From positions 273,951 to 337,950 of the forward strand of contig MCGE01000044.1 in assembly GCA_002105175.1 (NCBI GenBank): a stretch of 64,000 nucleotides of DNA, in the 5' to 3' direction. The notes below the pieces were generated by a model. That model did not search any database. It was not told where the DNA came from and saw only the letters and a list, made by a program, of their open reading frames with translations. The translations under genes were made by a program, and so were the position numbers. The stretch's first letter is position 1; every line of letters begins with the position of its first letter. This DNA is from Absidia repens. Lineage: Eukaryota > Mucoromycota > Mucoromycetes > Mucorales > Cunninghamellaceae. Shown one piece after another: positions 22,026-33,959 of this stretch.

Positions 22026-22856
22026 ATGAAAAAATCCACAGTGGCAGCCGTCGCTGGTGTGGTAAATGGTCTGGCGCTGGCTGCTGAAGTTGCTCGATTA
22101 GCTGAATTCTTCCAAAAAGAACCCACCTCCCCAACGATGGCCATTCCCTATGAATCGAAACAACTTGAAGAGGATCTGCCCGAGCGACATTCTGTTACAG
22201 AAAAATGGGTATTGTCCCCTGAACACGAAACGGCGGTGCTATTGGATATCCGATCTGCCGAGCTACCTGCGGCTAAAGCATTAAGTGGTCTTCGCAAATT
22301 ATATCCCCGAAAAGAAGATATTATAGGCGTCCGTATGTTAGATTGTGGATCTAAGATGGTCATTGTATTTGCCAACACTCAACTCCAAGAGCATGCCCTT
22401 CTCTATGGATTCCAAATGAACGTCCGACATGTACTTTATGCTACCAAGGCACTGGATAATCAATTCAAACACACGTTACTAATCATTGAAGGCTTGACTA
22501 TTGACCATGTTGATTCTACTAAACAAAAATTGGAATCAAGTTGGAAGGCCTTTTTCAGCAAGACTTTGGACACAAGGGATGGTGAAAAACGCAAAAATAA
22601 TGACCCAAATGATCCATGGCCCCCTAAACTACATGATGTTTACTTCCACCAATCGACTGCTGGGTTTTATAGTGGTAAGGTAACCGTCATTTTCCGAGGC
22701 TCGGTGTATTTAAGTCGAGGGCCCATCAAGCTGGAAGCCTTCAACGCTTTCTTCAACTGTAGGACGCACCAGTTATCTTCATACTGCCACCATTGTATGC
22801 GTGTGGATCACCATGAACATAACCGTTGCCCCCATGTACGCCGTGAAGCTTGTTAA
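22026..22856 (+). CDS. Gag/ORF1-like protein with zinc knuckle
   Basis: Intronless 276-residue protein (an upstream in-frame ATG at 21867 would lengthen it, but the TATA box at 21972 favours this one). The C-terminus holds C-H-H-C...H...C (C-x2-C-x5-H-x4-C), one residue off the retroviral CCHC spacing. Before it, a segment (HDVYFHQSTAGFYSGKVTVI) resembles the nucleic-acid-binding part of ORF1/Gag proteins from fungal retroelements. No reverse transcriptase, endonuclease or LTR flanks it, so it is either a solo remnant or a domesticated gene; the intact frame, TATA box and good codon use lean to the latter. It lies directly after repeat copy F, but the spacing gives no proof of linkage. The family call is tentative. 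Confidence 0.5.
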   Translation: MKKSTVAAVAGVVNGLALAAEVARLAEFFQKEPTSPTMAIPYESKQLEEDLPERHSVTEKWVLSPEHETAVLLDIRSAELPAAKALSGLRKLYPRKEDIIGVRMLDCGSKMVIVFANTQLQEHALLYGFQMNVRHVLYATKALDNQFKHTLLIIEGLTIDHVDSTKQKLESSWKAFFSKTLDTRDGEKRKNNDPNDPWPPKLHDVYFHQSTAGFYSGKVTVIFRGSVYLSRGPIKLEAFNAFFNCRTHQLSSYCHHCMRVDHHEHNRCPHVRREAC

Positions 22857-23376
22857 AAAACAGCACTGTGTCGTCTGCCCATGATTCCTTTTGTGCACCC
22901 TTATTCTCTAGTTTGATTTTTTTTACCCACCCCTCTCGTGAATACCTTTATCCCTTACTCTCTTTTCTCTAGTAAGCATAACTTTAGTTGTTCAAATAAA
23001 AACACGTATCACATCATATTTTATTTCATATCATTGCTCTATTTATTGTACAGTCTGTCAATTGGGAATCTTTTTAACGAGACTGACATTTCAAATATTT
23101 CAAACAAAAAACAACCCACCAATAATAACACAACACAAAAACAGATAAGAAACATAATTCGAGATCATGATATATACAAAAGATTGTCCTTTATTATTCA
23201 ATGTTGAAATCAATCATAAAAGATATCATAGGAATGAAGGAAGGGATGATAGAGGAATGCTAAAAATTATGTCACAAATGAGTAGAAAAGAAAAAAAAAG
23301 TGATGATGGAGGGGATGGAAGTGAAATTTGTACACAAATATATATATAACTAAATGAAGAAGGAGGAGAGAGGGAT
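22857..23376. other. Convergent 3' spacer
   Basis: Between the ends of two convergent genes. It contains CAAATAAAAAC at about 22995 (poly(A)-like, plus strand) and A-rich sequence. No gene. Confidence 0.5.
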
Positions 23377-24622
23377 CTAAATATATTCAGGAGGCTGTAT
23401 AAGAGACTTGACATGATCAGGCACCTTGTCTTCAGGATATCGCCATTCAGGATGATTGTAAAGCTCCAGGGTGTCGGACTTGTACCATTTGGGAAAGTCG
23501 ATAGAAGAGGGATGATGAAGAGAGCCATCCAGTTCCTTTTCCAAAAGACTTGAGCGACAGGCCACATCACGATGGATTTGAAGCTGATGGAATCGAGCGG
23601 GGGACTGACTGCAGCTGTGTCCACTCTTGTATGCTAAAAAGGTCAAAGCAGCCTGATCTTGTCGGTGGTTCTTTCTCGATGAGCCAGGAGGAGCGATACA
23701 ATTCTTGTCCTTGCCACAGAGATACCATGGGATCATGATGTCGTTGACGATGGTGGTATTGGTAGTGTCAAATCCGACGGCGGCACCATTGCAGTTGATA
23801 CTGTTGGCGTAGGTGCGAGCGTTGGCCCCATAGTAGTCGTACATGCCTTGATGTGTCCAGCGTCCCATGGTGTAAGAGCTTCGAGGAGACCAAAACCCGC
23901 CATGTTGTTGGATGATGGATGGAATGTTGCGCAAAAAGTCTGCCGTCACCACATTGCCAGCGTCTAGCCATACCAAAGTGCCACCGTACTTGATCCGTGC
24001 TTCGTTGACAATGCCAGTTTTCCAAGCGTATTCACCTGCGTTGATGGCCACATCCCAAAATCGAGGGTATTGGTGATAATCAAATGTTTCCACTTCATCC
24101 ATCAGGCCATGATCCATCAGTTGGCCCAGCACCGGTAGTTGTGTTCGGTTCATGCCAATGTTGTAAACAACCACACGCGGGAAATCTTCAGGAGCAAGTT
24201 GGGACCGCAACGCGTTCAGTGAATATAAAAAGTTTTCCAAAGAGCAAAGGTGATTGGCGCTGGAGGCTGTAATGATGGTGTAAGTATAATTCTTTCGTTT
24301 AGGTGGTGTTCTTTGGCTGATGGCTTGCTGTTCGTCTGCTAGTAGGAACTCAGTGTCGTCCATGAGTAACTCCATATCGCCTGACCGACAAAGTTGCGCA
24401 TCGGAAGTGCAGTTGTCTAAAAGAAAAAATAAATATTGTATTTTAGTTTGCATTCTTATTTTTTCTTGACATGAACTGCATTCCGTTACCTGTATGATTG
24501 ATTTTGATGCTACACATGAAGAAGAAACCGATCAGAAAGATCATGACAAGTTGAGTCATGATCCACTTTTTAGACGTTGATTTCTGAGGAGTAGATATAG
24601 ATTGTGGAAGTGAAGCAACCAT
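23377..24622 (-). CDS. Type II membrane glycosyltransferase-like protein (DUF1647-like)
   Basis: Two exons: 24622-24490 and 24416-23377 (donor GTAACG, acceptor CTTTTAG). An ATG at 24643 in frame is an alternative start. The N-terminus has a short basic cytosolic stretch then one hydrophobic helix (WIMTQLVMIFLIGFFFMCSI), giving a type II Golgi/ER topology. The lumenal part reads TYTIITASSANHLCSLENFL, VVVYNIGMNRTQL, LVWLDAGNVVTADF and a late SRKNHRQDQAALTFLAYK motif, the pattern of nucleotide-sugar-transferase-like DUF1647 proteins; LDAG would be the metal/nucleotide site in place of DxD. Four or more Cys suggest disulphides. The acceptor is unknown. It is divergent from the UPF0357 gene with 1.1 kb between starts. 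Confidence 0.7.
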
Positions 24623-25707
24623 ATTCACAACGTATATTGTCAAAAAGAAGAGAGGAAGAGAGAGGGGAGAGGGAGGAGAGGACGAGGTATATAAACAAAT
24701 AGAAAAAGAAAAGAAAAAGAGACAAGCAAAAGAGAATAAGTGAATTTTTTATATATTTTTTAAAACCCAGAAGTTCCAAAAAAAGAATTCAGTAACTGAA
24801 GTTTAATCTATCGAAAAAAAACGGGTCCCTGCCTCCTTTTTATTTTTAGCAACAAGTATAATCACCCAAACTGTGAGTTTCTTTGAAAAATAGGAAAGGA
24901 GTCATGGATCTAAAATACATATAACACTCCGTACCTCAATCTTTTCATATACCATATGCTTCATTGATTTGATTAAAAAATAAAAACAGTAGTGTTTCCT
25001 CCATTCATTTAAGAATGTTCTTGTTTACCAAATAGCACAGTGCAATCATATAATTTGATGGCTTATGTTTATTTTATTTCCTTCTCCTATAAACGCCTCT
25101 TTTTAACACATACATTCTTGCACTTCTTCAACGACATTTTAAGCACCGATTGTCTTGCAAAAAGAAAGGAAAGAAAAGAAAGTCGATTGTAATGGTTTCA
25201 GTTGCAAACCATTAACAGGTAACTGTAACTTAAACGATGCTGTACTTTGCAATACTATAAAAAATAAAAATAAAAAAAAAAGGTCCTCTATCATTATTAA
25301 GTATAATCTTTAAATATTTTTAAAACAAACCCTCATCTAATGTTGGCTATTGTACTGCGCTGAAAGTAATTTGCTTTCTTAGGAAATGGAGCTGGAGATA
25401 AAAATAGGTTCTTACATGGCACTGACGCAGCAGGATTTTACCATTGACTGTAAGAAAGCTTATTTTTGATAACATAATGAAAATTTCGGTCGTGGCAACC
25501 ATTGGGTCTTCAGTTTACAATTCGTAGCTGAATCAAATGCCCAAGGCAATATTATTGTTCCTGAGAAGCAGACCATTTTTCATTGGCTGAGAATTTTCCC
25601 ATCGTGATTATTCTTGCTTGTGGGCAGTCCTTGGCTAATTTTCTCTTTTTTGCCCGCATTTTTTTTTTATCACTCTCTCACCTCACTTCGCACTACCCAC
25701 GAAAACA
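24623..25707. other. Divergent promoter region
   Basis: Purine-rich leader on the glycosyltransferase side (24650-24735) and AT-rich sequence through 25300. A GGAAATGGAGCTGGAG block at 25380-25400 and a short palindromic zone around 25250-25290 are not explained. No gene found. Confidence 0.45.
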
Positions 25708-26272
25708 ATGTTGATCTATCTTATCCTCCTTCTGTTTATATGTCTCATCAGTAAGTCATCACTCTTCTACATTGTATACTTTTTATATACTCTTCTTTCA
25801 TCTTCTTTTTGCAATAGTATGTTACGTCTTTCGCCAACGACTCGTGGACTTGGCATCAGCTGCTGCTGACCAAATGAACCGACTTCTTGGCTATCACTTA
25901 CTACCAACTAATGCTGGATCATTCGAAAGTGATATTGAAGATGGATTGACCAGCAGTCAGTTTGACCTGACGGATAATCTCGGTGATCAAGAAACTAGGG
26001 CTGGTTTGAAAGACAAGGAAGAAATCATCAAGATTATGAAACGACAAAAAGTCTCCTTTGACCAAGCAAGACTGATTCGACAACAGAAACTATTAAAGAA
26101 GAATGTAAGCGAACCAAAAGTTGAACAGATATGGTATTTATATTTGCTAGAGGAAGAAGCTCTGACTGTACCCTTTCTTTTTGCCTACGCACAACTCTTT
26201 TAGAATATTGATCCCACTACTGGCTTGCCTATGGACCCTAAGTTTGTTTCCTTTGGCAGTACATCATCATGA
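25708..26272 (+). CDS. UPF0357 family membrane-anchored protein (YCL012C-like)
   Basis: Three exons: 25708-25750, 25818-26104, 26204-26272, giving 132 residues. The first exon codes a hydrophobic N-terminal anchor (MLIYLILLLFICLI) interrupted by a phase-1 intron. The conserved part is KDKEEIIKIMKRQKVSFDQA followed by RLIRQQKLLKKN, NIDPTTGLPMDPKFVSF at the end, which matches the UPF0357 signature (SFDxARLI ... GxPxDPKxVxF). The function of the family is unknown. The exon 2-3 junction at AAT|GTAAGC was chosen because it restores the GLPMDPK tail; the unspliced frame runs into an intron. AATAAA at about 26468. Confidence 0.85.
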
Positions 26273-26804
26273 TCCCCTCCTTCCTCACGCAGCCCCCTCT
26301 CCCCCCCTTCTTCTCTTAGCTTTTTAGTATGGTGCTCTTCTATTTAAACCCTTTACCATTCGATGTAATTATTTAGCATCTTCATTCCCCTCTACAATAC
26401 ATCCTTTCTCGTATAATTTACTTCACCACAATGCCCTTTTTTCTATCACCAATTTTTTTTTCTTTATCAATAAACAAATGATCATACTATCAATTACATA
26501 CAATTACATACAGATATTAGTATATTTCATATATCGTCATTTCCACTCCTCATCCCGTAATACTGTTTTTTTTTTCCAATTATTCATTCTTTCATCAAAA
26601 TCACTATGTTATCAAGCGCGCACAAATACACACACATATGCACACAACTTTATGCATTAATCTAGCCTATTCATTCTCTTCCACAATACATTCCCTTCCT
26701 TGGTCAATATCATTTTTCTACAAAATAAAAATCAATTATTTATTTGATTGTAAACAATAAACAAATGATGATGACTATGCTAATAACTACAACTACAACT
26801 ACAA
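26273..26804. other. Convergent 3' spacer
   Basis: C/T-rich 3' UTR of UPF0357, then an AT-rich segment with CAATAAACAAATGATC at about 26468 and a nearly identical CAATAAACAAATGATG at about 26755, a 15-base repeat. No gene. Confidence 0.5.
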
Positions 26805-27572
26805 CTATTGACTAAATGGATCCATCCTTGGTCGTTTTTTCATTTTCCCTTTGCCCTTTATGTCGTTCTTTTCTTGTTTGTCTTCATCGGGTAGTGATGA
26901 CGAAGGTACTGGTTCTTCATCTATATCATAATCAGGCGTTAATCATGTTAGTTGATGACCCCACTTTCTACTACATAATCTTCTTTTTGGCATTTCCTTA
27001 CCTTGGTTGTCGTCACTATCGGCAAATCGTTTCTTTGTATTTAATGGTTCGGTTTGATCATGACTTTTTTTGCTGTTCAATGCCGCCTTCACAAATCGAC
27101 CTGCTGCATCCTTGTCCACTTTCAACGTCGCTGTCGCATACATATATAGAATTTGAGTAAATATATTGATCAGGGGAAAAAAAACATAGCCTGCTTAGTT
27201 GGTCACTTACGTTTGGGTCCTCGTCCTTCAGCCACCTTGATCTTTTCAATATACTTTTGCACTCGTTTTAATTCGTTGAATACATCATGTTGTTGAGGAT
27301 CTTGACCTTGGGTTCTCATGTACACTACCAACATAAATAAGTAAGCAAAAAAATTCGCATTAAGTATCACATTGAGACTTACTGTAATATAAGGTGTTAA
27401 TAGCGTAAGATAAAAGGACGTCGAGTTGACATTTTTCATTGATCGGTAATGCATTATAAGTGTCCACAAGATCCTTCTTCAGTAGGGGTTGTAGATGACG
27501 TTCGATAATATCCACTCGTGACTTGAGTGCTTTGGCTGCCTTTTTTGATCGGTTGAGCTGCGCGTCATCCAT
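26805..27572 (-). CDS. LRP1: Nuclear exosome cofactor Rrp47/Lrp1 (C1D family)
   Basis: Four exons: 27572-27383, 27324-27211, 27130-27002, 26920-26805, giving 182 residues. The Sas10/C1D helical domain spans the first two exons (LKKDLVDTYNALPINEKCQL, LDVLLSYAINTLYYMYMRTQ, LKRVQKYIEKIKVAEGRGP), which in yeast binds Rrp6 and stabilises the nuclear exosome for 5.8S, snRNA and snoRNA processing. The C-terminus is Lys/Arg-rich (KGKGKMKKRPRMDPFSQ), as expected for the RNA-binding tail. The joins were picked because they give the conserved LYYMYMRTQG and consistent phase at all three introns. Confidence 0.92.
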
Positions 27573-28436
27573 GGTGTGGAGTATGTAGGTTGAATGATAA
27601 AAAAAAAAAAAAAAAAATATGGAGAAAAAATTTTCCCCCTTTCAACGAGCAAAAAATAAACAATTTGATTCTCCGCCCAGGAGATGCGACACATCAACTA
27701 ATCTGCTTGTCCTAGAATTATCAGACAATTTATTCAGTCGTTTTGTCAACAGCGGCATACTCAAGTCTCATACGCCGTTGGGCACCACTGGACTCTGTAC
27801 TGTGGGATGGTAAAAGATATATGATCAAAAAAAGGTAAATATGAAATATTGTAATTATGCTTCTATTTGCAAACTTTGTACTTCCCACGTACTCTCTTTT
27901 TTATGTAGAAGATCCCTTTTTGCTCGCTATGGTAGTATTACAGTGCTTCCAAATGAAAAGGCTGTACTGTAATTTGATTATGTATCAACTTGATGCACAC
28001 ATTATTGCGACCGATTTAGTGATAACATTATTAGCATATCAATTTTTTTTTCTACGACCAGTATGTACGTCTTTCTATTTTATTATGTATCACATCCTTT
28101 CTCCTTTACTATGATATGTATATGTACACTTTTTTTACTTCATATTTTATACTTAATTTATACTCTACTGTACAATGTATATGGTATAATTCTTCTCCTC
28201 CCTCTTTAATCACCTTCCTAGTATTTGACTTGAAAATAAATATTCTTCAAAGAAAATTTTTTTATTTTTTTATAAAAACTGCTTTCTTTGTTTTATATGA
28301 ACCTTTTTACTTTTATCAATTATGAGAATACTTTTAGGAGCACTTCTGACTGATCGTTGTTTTTTTAAGTACTAAAAAAGGCAAACGATTTTTGCCTTCG
28401 AAGTTTCCTAGTCCGACGAAATTTAAGCAAGAGCAA
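27573..28436. other. Lrp1 upstream region
   Basis: A-run at 27601-27617 next to the Lrp1 leader, then T-rich sequence. The hydrophobic frames at 27857-28325 are AT-composition artefacts. No gene. Confidence 0.45.
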
Positions 28437-29560
28437 CAGTGTTGGGGAGGGGTGAGTGATGTGAAATTCAGCCTGGGCATTGACACCTACGGCATTTCGC
28501 ACTTTGCTGGGTTTGTCCTCAGAACTTCAGTGACTTTAGTTTGAGGTTTAGTGAGAGGCTTATTATCATCATTATGCCATACGTAATAAAAATAATGAAC
28601 TGATGTATATAGTGTGTCTACTCAAGCGAAGACCATAATATTTTTTTAGTGAAGAATACACTGGAGACATAGCCTAGGTTTTTTAATATTGGCATCCCCT
28701 ACATTTCATATTAAATGGTCCAAGACTGCCACCCAGTTGTTTTGGCTTTGAGTGGAGACAGGGTGGGAAAACTTGAAAGCAAGTGCTCGATAAGGTTTTC
28801 TCAAAAGATCGACAATAACAATATTTCTCACTATCACATTGGACATGGGATAGTTAACAAATCAAAATTCATAGTTTATTGAAGTATATTGATAGGTACT
28901 AAACTAGAAACATATAGTTCATTATCACATGAGATCTAAAGGAAGGATCTAATGGAGGTAGTAAGTGGAAGGTTAACAGGGAGACAGACAAGAGGGAGCG
29001 CAATTAATCATCCACTCTAATCTAAATGTGCAACAGTAAATAGTTATCTAATATACTGTACAACGGGTAATGAAGACTGAAGGATATTTGTTATTGAAGC
29101 GCAACGATCTATACTAACGAAAAAGATGATGGTAGTAGAAAAAAAAAAGGATTTATTGTACAAGACATGGGAGAGGCTTATATGACAGTTTCATTAAATT
29201 ATGAAAAAAACAACAACTTTTTATTGAGATGTGGATACTAACTATGACATACTAACCCTAAACTAAGCTAATGGCGACACCAAAAAGCCAACTAATGGTA
29301 CTCTCAGATCCTGAATCCAAAATGAAAGGGTTTCCCCATGCATGTTGTAATCCCTGAGCTGAAAACCCTTCTAAACTAATCCTGGCGCTAATCCAAGTTC
29401 ACCCAAACCTCAAAACGGTCGTAATAATGAAGAGGGAGAGAAAAAAGGGAAAAAAAAAAACGCAAAAGAAAAGATTCCGAAAAAATAAAAATTGGGGGTT
29501 CACGTGGGCGGGACTTGAAATGTTTTAGCGGTGGCTCGTGTGTGGATTTGGTTGTGAATT
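28437..29560 (-). repeat. Interspersed repeat copy G (antisense), near full length
   Basis: The clearest copy, about 1.1 kb. On the minus strand: CCCGCCCACGTGAA at about 29500-29513, pyrimidine tract (29420-29490), GGATTAG block, core at 29316-29372 with AAGGGTTT/AAACCCTT 8-bp arms, then AATAAA-type modules at about 29218 (TCAATAAAA), 29152 (ACAATAAATC), 29095 (TTCAATAAC) and 28880 (TTCAATAAAC), TACATCAG (28600), CTAGGCTATGTC (28670) and the outer end GCGAAATGCCGTAGGTGTC (28480-28500). Confidence 0.88.
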
Positions 29561-30177
29561 GTATAGAAACGGCCATTCTAGATGAATAAGAAAATAAGAA
29601 GAAATGAATACACTAAAAAATAAACAGTGATGGGAGCATAAAAGTGTAATAGTTGAAATGCATTGGAAAGTTTCGACGGGAAAGCACTTTTTCAATCACA
29701 ATTGACCTAGACCAGATTTTTTCACATACTTTATATGTACTGGAAAATAAGATGTCACTCTCTAGTTCAAAACTACGAGCAAAAAAAAAAACAAACTAAA
29801 ATCCAATGGAAATGAGGTCTTGTGTCAAGCTGGATTAAAATAACAAGAAGGCAAGCCTATGCGAGATGAAGATAATATGTAGATCATATGGGCAGAGTAA
29901 ATACATTGACATATATTTCATAACATGATACAAGTAAAGACAATAAGATGGTAACTTTTTTATTTAACTAAACAATCCTAAGGGGCCATTATTTCATTCA
30001 GCATTTTTTTCGGAATTGGGGAGTGCAATGACCAGTCAAAAAATCAAAAAAAAAAAACGAAGACGCGGGGTTCCAATATATTAACTGTTCGTATTATTTT
30101 CGTTGACGCCTTTTTTCTTTTCTTTTCCTTTCCTTGCCAGCAACACTTTATCTCCTTATCATATAAAGCTCGCAACC
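29561..30177. other. EMC2 upstream region
   Basis: AT-rich. Directly before the EMC2 start lies a CT-rich leader (30100-30140). No gene. Confidence 0.5.
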
Positions 30178-31352
30178 ATGCCACGTTTCGATTACGCTGA
30201 AGCTTTAGAAGAATTGAAACTGTATAGGCTGACGAATGAACGACAGTCAGAAAAGGTAGCCGGTCTCGGTGCTCGTCTCATACGTGACAACTATTCATCA
30301 AAACTTGGAGATGAAGGTAACAAATATGAAGTTCGAGAAGGGGAGTATTTACGGATATCATCAACTAACATGTTATGTTTTTTGTTTCTTAGTATGGCCT
30401 TTATATGAGCAAATATGCATTGCTGCTTTAGATGTGGACGATCAAGCTCTTGCTAACGTAAGTCAAAAAAAAAAAAAAAAAAAAATGGGACCATGGGCTC
30501 CTTCCTGAATATAACACGTTGATATTTTTGACTTATATCATTATTGACGTTTGACAGAGATGTATAGAACATTTACAAAAGCGGTTTGGTGAATCATCGC
30601 TTCGCTTCCGGCGATTGCTTGGAATGCGTCATGAAGCAGCTGGTCGATTAGATGAAGCACAGCAAATATATGACAGTATTCTTCAAGAAGACGAAACAAA
30701 CATGGTAAGGACGTATGCATACACCCCCCCCACTCATCCAAGATAATACCATTTTGGCATCTAATCCATCCGTTTATTTTATTTGATGTCATATAGCTGG
30801 CGTCCAAGCGGCAAATTGCGTTGCTCAAGGCTAGAAACAAGGATCAAGAAGTGGTGGACGCATTAACAAAGTACTTGGATACGTATTATGATGATTTTGA
30901 GGCATGGCTCGAACTTTGTGAAGTATATGTGAACCAATACATGTATGAGCAAGCGGCATTTTGCTGTGAAGAACTGGTGCTTCTCCAACCTACGAATCAC
31001 ATCGTGTATCTTAAGTATGCTGAAATCCTTTATACTCTTCAACATTATTCTTTGGCTTTGAAACACTACTGCAAGGTATTGGAACTGTGCACGGATCATG
31101 TTAGGGCTTTATATGGTCTTCACTTGGTAAGAAAAAATCATTATATGAATAAGAAGAAATCATAAGACTCACTTTTTTTTTTGTGTTTGTGTGTGTGGAC
31201 AATCATAGTGCGCTTCCAAGTTATTGAATGACAAAGAAGTACCGCACGCTGGGAATCTCCATGTTCTGGCAACTGAACGTTTACTCGATGTATATCAAAA
31301 ACAACCACAAGATATCCGCAAAATAGTAGAATCTTATTTGTCTAGTATATAA
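30178..31352 (+). CDS. EMC2: ER membrane protein complex subunit 2 (TPR protein)
   Basis: Five exons: 30178-30316, 30393-30457, 30558-30704, 30797-31126, 31209-31352, giving 274 residues, near the family size. EMC2 is the soluble cytosolic TPR scaffold of the EMC insertase, which inserts tail-anchored and multi-pass proteins into the ER. The sequence shows the N-terminal helix pair, VWPLYEQICIAALDVDDQ, then TPR units FGESSLRFRRLLGMRHEAAG, RLDEAQQIYDSILQEDETN, FEAWLELCEVYVNQYMYEQA, AAFCCEELVLLQPTNHIVYL and YAEILYTLQHYSLALKHYCK. No signal or membrane segment, as expected. TTCAATAAATAT at about 31413 is the poly(A) signal. Confidence 0.93.
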
Positions 31353-31743
31353 TGATGATAGTCGTTTGGTAGTTTTTTTTTTTTATTCATATCTCCCTTT
31401 TTATGTCTTTTATCTTCAATAAATATATCATGTCATTTGAAAATCATGTATTTTATTTTGTCATTACAACTACATATAACTACATATACATATGTGGCGA
31501 TGGGGAATCTGGGGAACCATGCATATGCAATGAGGGGTGGTATACACGCAAAAACAATTTCAAAATCACACGCTCACACACATATACATAAACACAACAT
31601 GGGAAAAGGAATAAAGCTATGGGAATCAAAATTTTTAGGTTTTCTTTAATGATGGGACTTTTCATAACAACTAAGGGACTATACTACAAATAAATATAAC
31701 TAAACCGAAACTACATAAAAACTGTAAAACTAAAAGCACTTGA
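31353..31743. other. Convergent 3' spacer
   Basis: EMC2 3' UTR with its AATAAA, then ACATATA repeats (31468-31492) and the 3' flank of the TPX2-like gene. No gene. Confidence 0.5.
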
Positions 31744-33678
31744 TCACCATCGCCTAGATCGCTTTTCCGCAGAGAATTTGGGACTTCGAGGCACCGTCAG
31801 GGCAACAGGTAGATAAGGTGAGATAAATGACTTTTTGTCCAAGCAAAGAAAAAAAAAAAAAAAAAAGAGAGGGCGAAGGAATTCAAGTTAGTAAAATCAA
31901 AATTTCTCTCTCTATATAATACATATATTTTGAAACTTACATGTACCACTGAATTTGATCGATGCTGATGTTGTTCATTGTCAGTCTTTTTGTCTTCAAC
32001 TTCTTCTGTCGTATCATTATCATCATCATCGCGTTCTTCTTCCATAGGATCTAATAGCTGACGGTCATTATTTTCGAGAGCAGAATGCAAGCCAGTGGTG
32101 GTAATCCTTCGTTGATTAGTATGGAAGTGATAATGATTCTGATGCTGCTGGTGGCTGGGAAGATTCCATTGGAGACTTATGACACGTGTTTCCTTCATGA
32201 CCCGTTTGGCTCGTTCCATTGTAGTTTCAGTTTTCCATGATACCGAGCGATGTAACCCAGTGTTTGTTGACAGTGGTCTTGATATTGATCGATGTTGCCG
32301 CTTATACGATTTTACACGTGCAATGAGCTGTAACAGAGGAGATAAAGGTTTTTGTGATTGATGTGAAGGTGGTGGTCGTCTTTGTGCTTTGATTCGGGCG
32401 AGAAGCTGTAAGAGGGGCGGTAAAAATTGTTGTTGATTTTCGTCTTCAGGTGCAGATATTTTTGTGTTTGTATGATCATGATCAACTTTCGATGGTGACG
32501 ACCTTTTCTTTGGTGTCTGCTGATGTAAATCGTCGTATAGTTCGCCAGAATGGATTCGTTTTCGTGATAGTGATAGTTCGTGTGATAGGGTATCAATGGA
32601 GGGTTGCTGACTTCGTTGCGTTCTTTCATTATGATTAAGATCCTGTTTTGATGGTGATGACGATGTCTGGCGTTGTGTCGAATATTGTACCTTGTGCTGG
32701 CTTTCATCTAGTGTTGAATCATTTTCCACTGTTTCCCGTGTTGTATATATTTGTTCAAGTTCGCCAGATTGCTCCACTACTGATGATTGTTGTTCCATCG
32801 CCCAATTGATTTGTAATTGTGTGCCCAATACCGGCGACAAGTCAGGACCTGTTTGCAAAATAGCAGCGGCTTCTGAGGGGTTGCTTCTGTGCTCGACATC
32901 GCTACGAGGTGGGCTATCACTAGGTTCGGATACGTTTGAGGTTGCCTTTGGTGAGATAATGACACGACCCAAGAGTGGTAATTTAATCAGCCGGTACCCA
33001 TCCTCGTCTTCCAGTTGTTGCTGATGTTGTTCTTGTTGTTCTTCATCATCCACCAATGAATAACCCACTTCGCCGAGGATAATACTATCATTTTGATTTT
33101 CTTCAGCGTTAGAGGGAGGTACGAGTGATTTTGGTTGTGGTGGTGGTGAAGGAGCCAAGGTATCGTTGGGGACACTATTTTCATTGAGTCCATCCTCCAG
33201 GGCAGTATATTCCATAGTATTGTCGCCTTGTAAATGTTGCGTCTGTTCATGTCGAGTCCTTGATAATTCAGTCTTTATATCTCGTCGTTTGGTGATCTGC
33301 CGTCGATGTGAAGGCGAGTTGAAGTAAACGTCTGCTGTGTAGTTGACAGATTGGTTGTCGTATTCCAAGGTAGCACCATTGTCTTGCAAATCAGTGGACG
33401 TTGACACTTCTGTTTCTTCTTCAACAGTAGGCTCGTTCATGTTTAATATTGTCGGTACGAAGGTTGATGGCAATTTTGATTGATCTATAAAAGAATACAT
33501 GATATTAAAAAGAGCGAGGTTAGTCAGATGAGTGATAAAAAGCATAGTCAGTCAATAACCTACCGAACCAAGCATGACCCATGTGATTGTTTTCTTCTTC
33601 TGTTTTGGTCCAGTCATAAAACCTGGGAGCATCAGCAACGAAGTTCCATTGTGAGGGTATTGATCGATGAGGTTGCAT
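31744..33678 (-). CDS. TPX2-like spindle/microtubule-associated protein
   Basis: Three exons: 33678-33564, 33484-31941, 31830-31744, giving 581 residues with consistent phases. Exon 1 contains NFVADAPRFYDWTK, matching the N-terminal F-x-x-x-A-P-x-F-x-D-F motif of TPX2 proteins. The last exon ends ALTVPRSPKFSAEKRSRRW, the L-T-x-P-x-S-P-K-F block used by TPX2 family members. The middle is disordered and S/Q/E-rich, with two similar K/R/P-rich modules (LPPLLQLLARIKAQRRPPP and SPLLQLIARVKSYKRQH), a small internal duplication that could be a microtubule- or importin-binding repeat. Expected role is spindle assembly/Aurora activation, by family only. An Asp/Glu stretch (EEERDDDDNDTTEEVEDKKT) precedes the last intron. 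Overall similarity is limited to short motifs, so the call is moderate. Confidence 0.65.
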
Positions 33679-33912
33679 GAATGTCAAAAAGAAGGATAGG
33701 AATGAAAGAGTAAAAAAAAAAGAAGAAAAATAACAACACCAAAAAAATCCTCAAAAATTGCTGGGATTGAATTTGTATTTTATCCTGCCACCATTCAGGA
33801 GGTTGTTACAATCAATGAACCTTATATCCATTTTAATAAAATGGTATACCCGTTAGAAAATAATATTATAAGGTGTGTAAAGTCATTCTACAGCATTGGC
33901 AATGTATTTTGG

Positions 33913-33959
<47 letters not shown>

